From positions 808,501 to 872,500 of the forward strand of contig NC_012995.1 in the NCBI RefSeq assembly GCF_000026365.1: a DNA stretch of 64,000 bases, written 5' to 3'. Shown here piece after piece: positions 26,702-34,928 of the stretch (positions within the stretch are counted from its first letter, which is position 1; each line of letters starts with the position of its first letter). The notes below the pieces were generated by a model, which made no database searches, had not been told where the DNA came from, and worked only from the letters and a program-made list of their open reading frames with translations. The stretch is from Zygosaccharomyces rouxii (Eukaryota; Ascomycota; Saccharomycetes; Saccharomycetales; Saccharomycetaceae). The position numbers and the translations under genes were made by a program.

Positions 26702-27171
26702 CTATTGGTGAGTGGGTACTAGATTCTTGGTGGGAAAATTCGAAATTTTCGCCAAGACTTCTTTTTTATATTTTCTCGAGATCGCACGGCTGAACCATGA
26801 TTTACCCTTTTGGAGATCTACTTGAGGGATAAAATTAGCATGGACTCTTGAGTATCACAAGAAAAACTGTTCCCGCAACTGCGCAATTGTGACGATGTGC
26901 AACTGTGGTGTTGGCTTAGAGTTCTCCTCACCAAATATCTTGCATCCTCTCGATTTTCGAGTTCCATGTTACGAAACCGTTTGGAAATTTGCTGGTATAG
27001 CACGATGAAAAATCTATTTTTGTCCACCGTGAGCCGCAACATGAATCTTTTACGTATTAGTCGAACGTGGAAGTTATGTTAGTGATCGCTTTCGGTTGCG
27101 CTTAATGGATCTTCTGACGAATCAGCACGACGAAGCCTTCTGGAGAGCGACAGTATTCTCCATCAGATAAA
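26702..27171. other. Spacer between yapsins D and E
   Basis: This region of 470 bases contains GAAAATT-CGA-AATTTTC, a perfect 7-bp inverted repeat (26734-26750) 33-49 bases before the yapsin D ATG, and a TATA-like TTTTTTATATTTT at ~26762. A 74-codon frame (26818-27042, minus) has no domain or context support. Confidence 0.6.
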
Positions 27172-28632
27172 TCATTGAGTCATAGTAGGAGCAGAGGTCT
27201 GTGCAGTAAATATGTTACCGCCGGTTTTGATGCTTTCGGAACCAGTCCATGTATTAGAGTAACCAGGGGCCTTAGTAGCGCTAGGAACCGAACTAGAAAT
27301 GGGTTCGATGCTTTGTGCTGAATCACTAAAATCAGCCTGTGCCAAAGAGATCTCGTAGTTGTCAAGGTCATAAACTACATATGCATCCACTAAAAATACA
27401 TCGCCTAGGGTTCCTGAATCTGTATCTGAGGGCGTTATGCCTAGTAGACATTCGCCGTTTTGTGAACGGGTAATATGGTTTGTAATCTTGGCGTTGACCT
27501 GGAAACCACCAAAATCCAATATTAACCGTGTGTTATCGTTTTGTGAAGGGCACTTTAACTGGTAGTAACTGGTTTCAGAGTTATAAGTTGCTCCTAACTG
27601 CTTAGCCATTTGGTCAGTGACAGGACGTGGGAGAGTCATTAATGTCGTGCCAGAATCCAACAAGACAGGGAACTTGCTTGCTGTTAATGTAACGTTACTC
27701 GTAGAATCGGCAGCATTGGTATTAGTGCCGTTGGATTTATCTAAACTTATGCCAACACCTTGTAAAGTGACTTGGAATTGAATTGGGTTTCCAGGAGCAC
27801 CTGTGTTAATAATAGGAACCGTGTAGAGAGGACCAGTGTATTTGCTATGATCTACACCTCCGAACAGGATACCGCCTTGAGAGGCACCTGGAGAGTTAAG
27901 GAACAATGAGTACGCGTTAGCGTCAATGATACCTTGAGATTTGAGCACTTGTGGGAAATTTTCGTATGTGTAGGATTTGGAATTTAAAGTGGATGAGAAA
28001 CCTGTGTTTGTAGTTTCCAACCCAGCAAGACCAATACCCAATACACCTTGAGTCACATTGGCTTGATGGGCAACACCCAATGAAACGTTTGGAATACTCA
28101 AAGAATTCATCTCAACGGTGTCTTGGCCAAATCTACCGAGAGCATAACTTTGGTCTCCATAACGGATCAATAAACTGGAATCGTTAGCTTTAAAAGAGCT
28201 CGATTTCGAATAATCAAAAGTACCATATTGATTGCAATCTATGGTGGGTTGTGGAGAGGGCAATGTAGGTGACTTCAGAGGTTTATCAGTAGAATTCGAG
28301 TCTGAAACCGCATGGTTTTCGCAGAACAAATTGTCAGCACCAGGAACCCATAGATCCGAAGAGCCAGTATCCAAAAGAACAGAAAGCTTTTGTGCAGGAG
28401 TACCAACGCTCAATTCAACAGAATAGAAGATGTAACGGTTGGTGGCATTTACGCTGATATCAGTATTTTGACTCGTGGGCGTTAAAATGTCCTTGTTATT
28501 AGCCGCCCCTCCATGTTTGTTGAAAGATAGTTGGATAATTTTGGGGGAGACTTCTCTACGGTGATTTTCGATAGCGGCTCCGCTCACAGTGGAAGCTAAA
28601 ATCCCAATTGCATTCAAGGTGGTAAATTTCAT
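27172..28632 (-). CDS. Yapsin E, shortened aspartyl protease without GPI signal
   Basis: The protein has 486 residues, the shortest of the array. The signal peptide is MKFTTLNAIGILASTVSGAA. Catalytic Asp88 lies in VLLDTGSSDLWVPGADN, the flap in YGDQSYALG and the second Asp in VLLDSGTTLMTLP (~325). The inter-motif loop is short and has no dibasic site. It ends KAPGYSNTWTGSESIKTGGN then IFTAQTSAPTMTQ. Yapsins A and C share the TGGNIF/SGGNIF element but continue for 30-60 residues to a GPI signal, so E has lost this end. It is probably a soluble enzyme. It sits first in the cluster next to APC2, as the YPS1/YPS3 pair does in the S. cerevisiae chromosome XII region. Confidence 0.92.
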   Translation of the reverse strand: MKFTTLNAIGILASTVSGAAIENHRREVSPKIIQLSFNKHGGAANNKDILTPTSQNTDISVNATNRYIFYSVELSVGTPAQKLSVLLDTGSSDLWVPGADNLFCENHAVSDSNSTDKPLKSPTLPSPQPTIDCNQYGTFDYSKSSSFKANDSSLLIRYGDQSYALGRFGQDTVEMNSLSIPNVSLGVAHQANVTQGVLGIGLAGLETTNTGFSSTLNSKSYTYENFPQVLKSQGIIDANAYSLFLNSPGASQGGILFGGVDHSKYTGPLYTVPIINTGAPGNPIQFQVTLQGVGISLDKSNGTNTNAADSTSNVTLTASKFPVLLDSGTTLMTLPRPVTDQMAKQLGATYNSETSYYQLKCPSQNDNTRLILDFGGFQVNAKITNHITRSQNGECLLGITPSDTDSGTLGDVFLVDAYVVYDLDNYEISLAQADFSDSAQSIEPISSSVPSATKAPGYSNTWTGSESIKTGGNIFTAQTSAPTMTQ

Positions 28633-29298
28633 TGTTAGTGGGTGGATGAAATGCAGAAGCCTGTTAATTGATTACAGCAATCCAAAGATCAAGAACTTCT
28701 TTTATATTTAATCTTGCCGGTTCACAGGAAAGAAAAATCATAAACACAAGGAAAATAAAAACATAGAGCCTCTGCTGGTCTCGAAGCTCCATCCAACTGA
28801 GTAGGGAGCATCCGATTGCACCGATGGATTATGGCTCTTGCTATCTTAAGGCTCATATGTTTTGATCAACAGCGTTAGAAGTGCCCAAAAGTATTTTAGA
28901 TCCTCGACCACAGACTCTGTAAGCCTCGAACGATTCAAAGTTGAAGTTGACAAATAGTAACTATTGACAAAGTGTAACAGCATAGAATGACATAATCCTG
29001 CAGTAGGCCCCTGCAGTAGGCTCCTGCAGGACCACCGACATTCCTAGATACGCGAAACGTTAGTTCTTGCATACTTGAGATCTCGAACTTCTGTTCTCGG
29101 TGATACCCTTACAGGGCGCCATACGCGACAGCACAATAGCTAAATGGATTGAGCTTATTGACCAAACAGTGCCCAATCAATTGAATGGGGGGGGGGAGGT
29201 CAGTTATGCGAGACCGGTTATGCAGGACCATAGGTACGTCAATAATTTGTTGTTGTAGTGATTAACATTGCGTTCTCGTCTACAGTTTGACTAAGAGA
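28633..29298. other. Spacer between yapsin E and APC2
   Basis: This region of 666 bases is the yapsin E promoter and APC2 terminator. It contains a 13-bp tandem repeat (28997-29031), a G10 run (29187-29196), and an imperfect repeat of GTTATGC near 29205-29224. No gene is supported. Genes present here in S. cerevisiae (YLR122C-YLR126C region) are absent. Confidence 0.65.
28997..29031 (+). repeat. 13-bp tandem repeat, 2.7 copies
   Basis: Units CCTGCAGTAGGCC, CCTGCAGTAGGCT and partial CCTGCAGGA follow each other. Each contains a PstI-like CTGCAG palindrome. They lie 365-400 bases upstream of the yapsin E ATG. Confidence 0.9.
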
Positions 29299-31755
29299 TT
29301 ACTTAGGTAACTTGTAGGTATCATTGGTGGTGCAGATGAGACGTTCCTCTTCGACTAGAGAATGCAAGTATGATTCTAGTTGGGAAGGAGTCACCATACT
29401 GAACCCCAATTCTTTTGGAGTAGTTACCTTTAGGAAGGAGTGGATCTTTTTAACTTTGAGGGCGCCCAAATTGGTTAACATCCCTTGTATGAATGGCCAT
29501 GTTTGTTCTAGAATAGAGGTGAGTCTTGAATCGCGATCTGGCGACATGGTGCGGGCCTGGCTACTTGCACTGGAATCTTTGCTAGCCGGTAGATTTTCCG
29601 CAGGTTGATCGTCGAGATATTCTCTTGTCTTGTAAGCGTTTCCATCGTAGTACAGAACGCCTTCTTGAACCCAATGCTGCAATGCTGCTCGAGCTCTAGC
29701 AGGATCCATCTGTAGACGTGCGCCAATCATCTGTTCTGTGAGTCCCGTGGTGGTGGCTGTTGATGCATCGAACTGCTGGATCACACTGCACTGTTCCAAA
29801 GTGGCTTCACAGCGTTTTTTGCGCCCATCTTGGAAACTTAGAGTAAGTACCACTATTCCTTGATCCTTATAAAGATGTAATGCTCTACCTGGCTTTATTT
29901 CACTGTAAACTTGGCAGTATTTGTCTAATTCAAGCGCCATCTGAGGATCTAATTGGAACGTCCAACCATTAGAAGAGTTATCACGGTTCCAGTAGAGTGG
30001 TGAAATGAATTTCGGATAAATCCTTTGATCTAGTCCGGCTACCTGATGCATGCGTTTGCAGAGTTCACTACTGCCACGGACATCTCTCAACATTACATCG
30101 ATGTTGTTGATATTGGAAGGATCACCACCTCTAACACCATCTATAGATCCACCATCACCACCACCGATGCCTGTAGCTACCACGGCGGCTGCACCTGCAG
30201 GGCCAAATTTGGTCTTAAGGAGCCTTAAGCAGTGAGACCATTTGCGATCTAGCGTGTAGAGCTTCAGAGTGAGAAGCTTTCTAGTCAAAAGACTTAAAAA
30301 TTCAGAGACAAAAAAATCCTTTGATTCAAACATGTCCATGAGGATGTCCAATAGATTTCTACTAGCCGATAAGGATTTACTGTAATTCTTGGAAATGGTG
30401 TCCATTGGTTCCGGCGTCCATTGTAAAAAATTCTTGATAACACTCTTGTAAGGTAAACGTGGGTCTAGCATAGCGGCGGTTGTAGCGGTGGAAGCTGGTC
30501 TTGAGAGAAGATCTGCCTGCGGTATAGTTTCAAAACTGGATTCTATACCAAATTCTGGATCTTTTAGCTCTTGGGACAATTGATTTAATGAATTTGTGTC
30601 CAAGTAAGCTCTAGCGGGGCCCTCGAATTCTTCTGATTGTAATTCTAATATAGCATAGAGCAAAACAGTAACAAGGTCATTTCTCTCTTGGAAATAAGGT
30701 TTCACAAATGCTGATACAGAATTTAAACAACGACCAGTTGGATCCAAAGTTAAAAAAGCTTTTACGGTTTTTACGTAAGCCAGCAACGCATTTACCGTTG
30801 AAATACTAGGATTCAAAATTTGTCTTTCGAAATTCGACAAGAATTCAACCACAATCTGAGTAAAATCCTTAGATTTGACTAAAACCCTTCTCAACTCAAG
30901 CAAAGTAGGCTTAGAATCTGGATACACCCCCACCACTATATCGAATATTTCCTTAGTTCTTAGCTTCACGAATTGCCTTTCAAATAAGTGGTAAACCACA
31001 GTGGTCAATTCGTGATTATCCTCGGGACAAGCCAATAAAAGACAGAATTGACTCCAATAGCTAGTAATAAATCTGTTGAATGTTTCCATGATGAGAAATC
31101 GGTTATTCCAAGTACCTGTCATTTGGTCTTGACAAAAGCGACTTATCTTTTCCACTATGAGGTCTAGCATTAAATCCATTGAAGATACATTACTGTTAGA
31201 CTCATTGAGCCATTTAACCACATCCATAGCTAGATCAAAATCGTCTTCCATTACTAAATCTTTTAACCTCGATACCACGTTAATTCTAAGCTTCTTGTGT
31301 CGATTCAACAAGTAGTGCATCAGACCGTCCCTTTCACCGATCCATTCTTCAGGACAATTCTCAAAAATATACACATATTTCAGAGGAAATTCGTAGTATT
31401 TTACTAACCTTTGGACATCTTTAAATGTATGCAAATTGGATAGTGATGCAAAGAAGTGCAATCTCACTTGATAGACATAAAACTGTCTCACAAGTTGTAT
31501 GAATAAATAGCCTGTGTCTCTCTCATCTTCTCGTAATTCCATATTATAATACTGATTTACTAACATTTTGATAGAATTTTTAAGCCTCAAGGTTGGCGGT
31601 TTACACTGGTGATTGCTCTGCGGTTCGTTAGGATTTATCCATGTTAACAGCGATTCGAGGTCGTCTTCGCAGTTAGGATGAGTTCGAAGGGCTACCTCTT
31701 GGATTTGTACCAATAACCTTTTTAAGTCTTCACCAGCTCTCATTACAGCGTTCAT
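29299..31755 (-). CDS. APC2: APC2, cullin subunit of the anaphase-promoting complex
   Basis: The protein has 818 residues (S. cerevisiae 853, YLR127C). N-terminal cullin-repeat helices include SLLTWINPNEPQSNHQCKPP (~33-52), NNRFLIMETFNRFITSYWSQ (~220) and LTLDPTGRCLNSVSAFVKPYF (~357). The cullin homology domain follows from ~450, with SINNIDVMLRDVRGSSELCKRMH-like sequence (~575), FISPLYWNRDNSS and PGRALHLYKDQGIVVLTLSF. The C-terminal winged helix is TWPFIQGMLTNLGALKVKKI then HSFLKVTTPKELGF. Apc2 binds RING subunit Apc11 to form the catalytic core of the APC/C ubiquitin ligase for mitotic exit. It is divergent from DCN1, as in S. cerevisiae. Confidence 0.96.
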   Translation of the reverse strand: MNAVMRAGEDLKRLLVQIQEVALRTHPNCEDDLESLLTWINPNEPQSNHQCKPPTLRLKNSIKMLVNQYYNMELREDERDTGYLFIQLVRQFYVYQVRLHFFASLSNLHTFKDVQRLVKYYEFPLKYVYIFENCPEEWIGERDGLMHYLLNRHKKLRINVVSRLKDLVMEDDFDLAMDVVKWLNESNSNVSSMDLMLDLIVEKISRFCQDQMTGTWNNRFLIMETFNRFITSYWSQFCLLLACPEDNHELTTVVYHLFERQFVKLRTKEIFDIVVGVYPDSKPTLLELRRVLVKSKDFTQIVVEFLSNFERQILNPSISTVNALLAYVKTVKAFLTLDPTGRCLNSVSAFVKPYFQERNDLVTVLLYAILELQSEEFEGPARAYLDTNSLNQLSQELKDPEFGIESSFETIPQADLLSRPASTATTAAMLDPRLPYKSVIKNFLQWTPEPMDTISKNYSKSLSASRNLLDILMDMFESKDFFVSEFLSLLTRKLLTLKLYTLDRKWSHCLRLLKTKFGPAGAAAVVATGIGGGDGGSIDGVRGGDPSNINNIDVMLRDVRGSSELCKRMHQVAGLDQRIYPKFISPLYWNRDNSSNGWTFQLDPQMALELDKYCQVYSEIKPGRALHLYKDQGIVVLTLSFQDGRKKRCEATLEQCSVIQQFDASTATTTGLTEQMIGARLQMDPARARAALQHWVQEGVLYYDGNAYKTREYLDDQPAENLPASKDSSASSQARTMSPDRDSRLTSILEQTWPFIQGMLTNLGALKVKKIHSFLKVTTPKELGFSMVTPSQLESYLHSLVEEERLICTTNDTYKLPK

Positions 31756-31834
31756 ACCGGCTGGTATTGATCTCTTTCTATGTAACTAAGAGATCAACTG
31801 ATATTGGTCTTTGGGTACAAAATCGATCTTCAAT

Positions 31835-31844
31835 GCGATGAGCT
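31835..31844 (+). promoter_or_regulatory. PAC-like core between APC2 and DCN1
   Basis: GCGATGAGCT matches the first ten bases of the PAC consensus, 80 bases from the APC2 ATG and 67 from the DCN1 ATG. There is no nearby RRPE, so it may be inactive or serve another factor. Confidence 0.4.
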
Positions 31845-31910
31845 TTCGATGTTAAATAAAAAAATACACTAGAAACATAGAAACCTAAACCCTGGAAAGA
31901 TCTGGTCTAG

Positions 31911-32735
31911 ATGGTATGTTAGATATTTTGGTATTCAATTCAATTGCAATTCAAATTTTACTAACAAGTTTCCTGTTGATAGGAGAACTTAGTAGCTACT
32001 TTCAAATCGCTGGCACAATGCAGCGATAGAACAGCTAGAGATTATTTGAATACCCATAATTGGGACGTTAATCAAGCATTAAATGATTATTATGATAGCG
32101 AACATGATCAAGATCAGTCTTATTCACCTGAATTACCGCAATTATTCAGGAAATACGCTGTAGTGACTCCCCATGGGTTCATAATGGATACTGACGGTCT
32201 TATCAGGTACATTGGAGATTTAGGATATGAAATTGATAATTTAGCCACTATCTGTCTTGCACAATTGTTACATTGTCAAAGATTAACAGATGGTATAACT
32301 GAGGGCCAATTTTCCTACAATTGGCAACAAAATGGATGTACTTCACTACATCAGATGGGTAAATTAGTACAAAGATTAGACCATAAGTTACGCACCGATC
32401 AAGATTATACGGCTCAAATTTACAATTATACTTTTGAACTAGCTTTGGACCCAGGCGCTAAGACCCTGGAGACACACACAGCTGTACAATACTGGACACT
32501 TTTTTTTGCTACAGGACAATACCCAGTGATAGTAGAGCAGCAGTTCTTTCAACTATGGATATCTTTTGTCCAGCAAGAGCAATCTATCTCGAGGGATACA
32601 TGGCGGATGCTTTTCCCATTCTTCAACCGTTTTTCCAATTTGCAATCGGTAAGAGACAATTACAACGAGGCAGATGCTTGGCCATATATCATCGATGAAT
32701 TTTACGAATACTTGGCTGATAAGGGTGAGATCTAA
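31911..32735 (+). CDS. DCN1: DCN1, cullin neddylation E3 (two exons)
   Basis: The gene is spliced. Exon 1 is only the ATG (31911-31913), the intron 31914-31982, and exon 2 31983-32735. The joined protein has 251 residues and begins MENLVATFKSLAQCSDRTAR then DYLNTHNWDVNQALNDYYD, the UBA-like domain. The PONY/DCUN1 domain (~75-250) has LIRYIGDLGYEIDNLATICL, SLHQMGKLVQRLD and a C-terminal WPYIIDEFYEYLADKGEI, matching S. cerevisiae Dcn1 (YLR128W), also intron-containing. Dcn1 positions Ubc12 to attach Rub1/Nedd8 to cullin Cdc53. Starting at any later codon would delete the conserved UBA start, and no in-frame ATG exists in exon 2 upstream of ~32180. Confidence 0.9.
31914..31982 (+). other. DCN1 intron (69 nt)
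   Basis: The donor GTATGT immediately follows the ATG (31914-31919). The branch point is a perfect TACTAAC (31959-31965) and the acceptor GATAG ends at 31982. Joining gives ATG-GAG-AAC in frame with the conserved UBA domain. Confidence 0.88.
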
Positions 32736-33019
32736 GAAAGTGACAATGAGCAGTGAGGTCCATCAATCAGGTCCATACCGGTTATTAATGTGGTTCATTT
32801 CGAGAGCACATCACTTACCCGCACATTTCTCCAAGTTCATTGATACCGAATATCAAAAGTTTCACGAAGTTTAAAGGAAGAATAGTGAGAAGAGCAGACT
32901 TCCAGGAAGGGCTAGGAGGACAAGGAAAACTTTGTGGACAGTCTGTGAAAGTCTTTCTTCTGGTTAGATAGTGATATTCTCTTTTTTCTGTTTTTTCTCT
33001 TCGTTTCCCATTAACCCTG

Positions 33020-34696
33020 ATGTCTTTCAACAACAGTAATAACGGCGCCGGTAACCCCAGTGCAAGTGGTAGTGGTGGTAATGGTGGTTCAGCAGGATCG
33101 CCCTCACAGGGAGCTCTGCTTCAGCATAGACAATTGTTGGAATTGAGGACTAAATTTCAACAATTAGTTACTGAGTCAAAAAATGTTGGTGAAAATACAC
33201 AGCGTGGTAAGGAGCTTTTGCTTCAAGCATCAAAGATCAAAGCAGTTTATACCAACTATAGTAGGCAAAGGCAGCAAGCTGCTCAAGCTTATGAACAAGC
33301 ACGTAATGGTGCAGCTGCTGGTGGATCTACTCCACAATCTGCAGGATCTGGTGTTTCTACTGTACCGGCAGGTTCTCAAAGCACTGGAGGGTCTTCATCA
33401 TCTGGTGGTCAAAGTACTGGTGGTGGTAGTCAATTGGCTAATATAATAAAACAAGTGTTGACGCCTGAACAGAACCAACAGTACGACAATTTATTACAAA
33501 CTTTCCAAACAAGAACTAATAACATTAGAGATAAGCACAATTTTTTGGAACAACATCTTGAAGGATTAAATCAAGAGATCAATAAAAAGACAGAACCAGC
33601 TGCAAAAAAACAATTAGAGGATAAAAAAATGGAATTATTAACGAACTTAAAATCTTTGAATATGGAATACAGCGTCTTACGTCAAGAGTTCACCAATGGA
33701 AAGAAGAAATTCTACGTGGAATGTGCTAGGCACAATCCTGCATTGCAAAGACTACTACAAAAGAGTACTCAACAACAGAGAATGGCTCAACAGCAGCAAC
33801 AGCAAATGCAACAACAAGTGCAACAACAAGTACAACAGCCACAACAGAAGCCGGTTGAACAAGTTCAAGTACCCAAGACGGAACCTGGTGTGGCTAAACC
33901 ACAACAACAACAGCAGCAGCAGCAGCAACCACAACAACAACAACAACCACAACAGCAGCAACCACAACAACAACGGGGCCCAACAAGTATTACAACACAA
34001 AAATTGCCACAACAGACGCAACCACGCTCTCAACCAAGTTCAAGTTCTGTCAACAAGTCACAAGTTACCAATGTCAATGCTACGGCTTCTATGGCAAATA
34101 ACAATGCTGCTAATAAATCTGCTATATTCAAGCAATCTGATCCTCTAGTGCCCATATCAGAAAATGTTACCGTTAAAGCACCTTCTCCTGTCGCATATAA
34201 ATCTAATAGGCCTACTTTGACTGGTGGCGCTGCCATGAATGCTTCTCCTTTAAACACACCAGCCATTACAAAATTGCCGCCCTACGAGGTGGATACTGAA
34301 CGTGTAATGTCAAAGAGGAAATTGAGAGAATTAGTTAAAACGGTTGGGATCGATGATGGTGATGGTGAAACTGTGATTGATGGTGATGTGGAAGAACTAT
34401 TACTGGATCTAGCTGATGATTTTGTTACAAACGTGACGGGTTTCGCCTGTAGACTTGCCAAACACAGGAAGTCCGATAACCTCGATACGAGGGACATTCA
34501 ACTTCATTTGGAAAGAAACTGGAATATTAGAATCCCTGGTTACTCTGCTGATGAAATTCGTAGCACGAGGAAATGGAACCCTTCTCAGAGTTATAATCAA
34601 AAGATGCAGTCGATCAATACTGACAAGACGAATACGGCGAGAAATTCTGCCGCTGTGGGAGGTGCATCAAACAAATCGCTCTCTCAATCTAAATGA
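33020..34696 (+). CDS. TAF12: TAF12, TFIID/SAGA histone-fold subunit
   Basis: The protein has 558 residues (S. cerevisiae 539, YDR145W). The N-terminal part is Gly/Ser- and Gln-rich; a helical segment follows (~140-240). A long Gln tract broken by Pro is encoded at about 33790-33978. The C-terminal histone fold spans ~425-520: VMSKRKLRELVKTVG, GDVEELLLDLADDFVTNVTG, FACRLAKHRKSDNLDTRDIQ and LHLERNWNIRIPGYSADEIR. Taf12 pairs with Taf4 in TFIID and Ada1 in SAGA. In S. cerevisiae it neighbours MKC7 and SWI5; here it lies inside the APC2-DCN1-DIP2 order of the sister region, a hallmark of an unduplicated genome. Confidence 0.95.
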   Translation: MSFNNSNNGAGNPSASGSGGNGGSAGSPSQGALLQHRQLLELRTKFQQLVTESKNVGENTQRGKELLLQASKIKAVYTNYSRQRQQAAQAYEQARNGAAAGGSTPQSAGSGVSTVPAGSQSTGGSSSSGGQSTGGGSQLANIIKQVLTPEQNQQYDNLLQTFQTRTNNIRDKHNFLEQHLEGLNQEINKKTEPAAKKQLEDKKMELLTNLKSLNMEYSVLRQEFTNGKKKFYVECARHNPALQRLLQKSTQQQRMAQQQQQQMQQQVQQQVQQPQQKPVEQVQVPKTEPGVAKPQQQQQQQQQPQQQQQPQQQQPQQQRGPTSITTQKLPQQTQPRSQPSSSSVNKSQVTNVNATASMANNNAANKSAIFKQSDPLVPISENVTVKAPSPVAYKSNRPTLTGGAAMNASPLNTPAITKLPPYEVDTERVMSKRKLRELVKTVGIDDGDGETVIDGDVEELLLDLADDFVTNVTGFACRLAKHRKSDNLDTRDIQLHLERNWNIRIPGYSADEIRSTRKWNPSQSYNQKMQSINTDKTNTARNSAAVGGASNKSLSQSK

Positions 34697-34814
34697 TGAC
34701 CTGGACCTCGAATATTCATGTAATAAATATCTATATAACCGTCCTTTCTTTAACCCTAATACCTCCATTATGTGTGGATCTTTGTTCTATAGTATGGAGT
34801 TTTTCAAGCGATAT

Positions 34815-34859
34815 TGAAAAATTTGATGGAAAACTTATCATCTCATCTCATCTCATCGC
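34815..34859. promoter_or_regulatory. RRPE and multi-copy PAC boxes of DIP2
   Basis: TGAAAAATTT (34815-34824) is an exact RRPE. TCATCTCATCTCATCTCATC followed by GC (34838-34859) is a reverse PAC box with three full CTCAT units. They lie 70-114 bases upstream of the DIP2 ATG. Target assignment to DIP2 (a processome gene) is straightforward. Confidence 0.88.
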
Positions 34860-34928
34860 ATCGCTGACTATAACAGAGGAGGAAAGAAATAAACCCAGGT
34901 ATTAGTATCTAGAGGATCTTATACAATC

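Noticed and set aside
26818..27042. 74-codon frame between yapsins D and E
   Set aside because: It has no domain, no similarity to yapsin pieces and an ordinary length for chance frames.
27172..27371. Frameshift in yapsin E hiding a GPI tail in another frame
   Set aside because: The alternate frame ends in a short hydrophobic run (YLLHRPLLLL), but the annotated frame keeps the conserved APGYS and TGGNIF segments up to its stop. No point where a shift would restore a homologous tail is visible.
19489..29298. Mobile elements or LTRs driving yapsin duplication
   Set aside because: No long terminal repeats, transposase or reverse transcriptase frames and no TGTT...AACA-type LTR ends were found; repeats are short and local.
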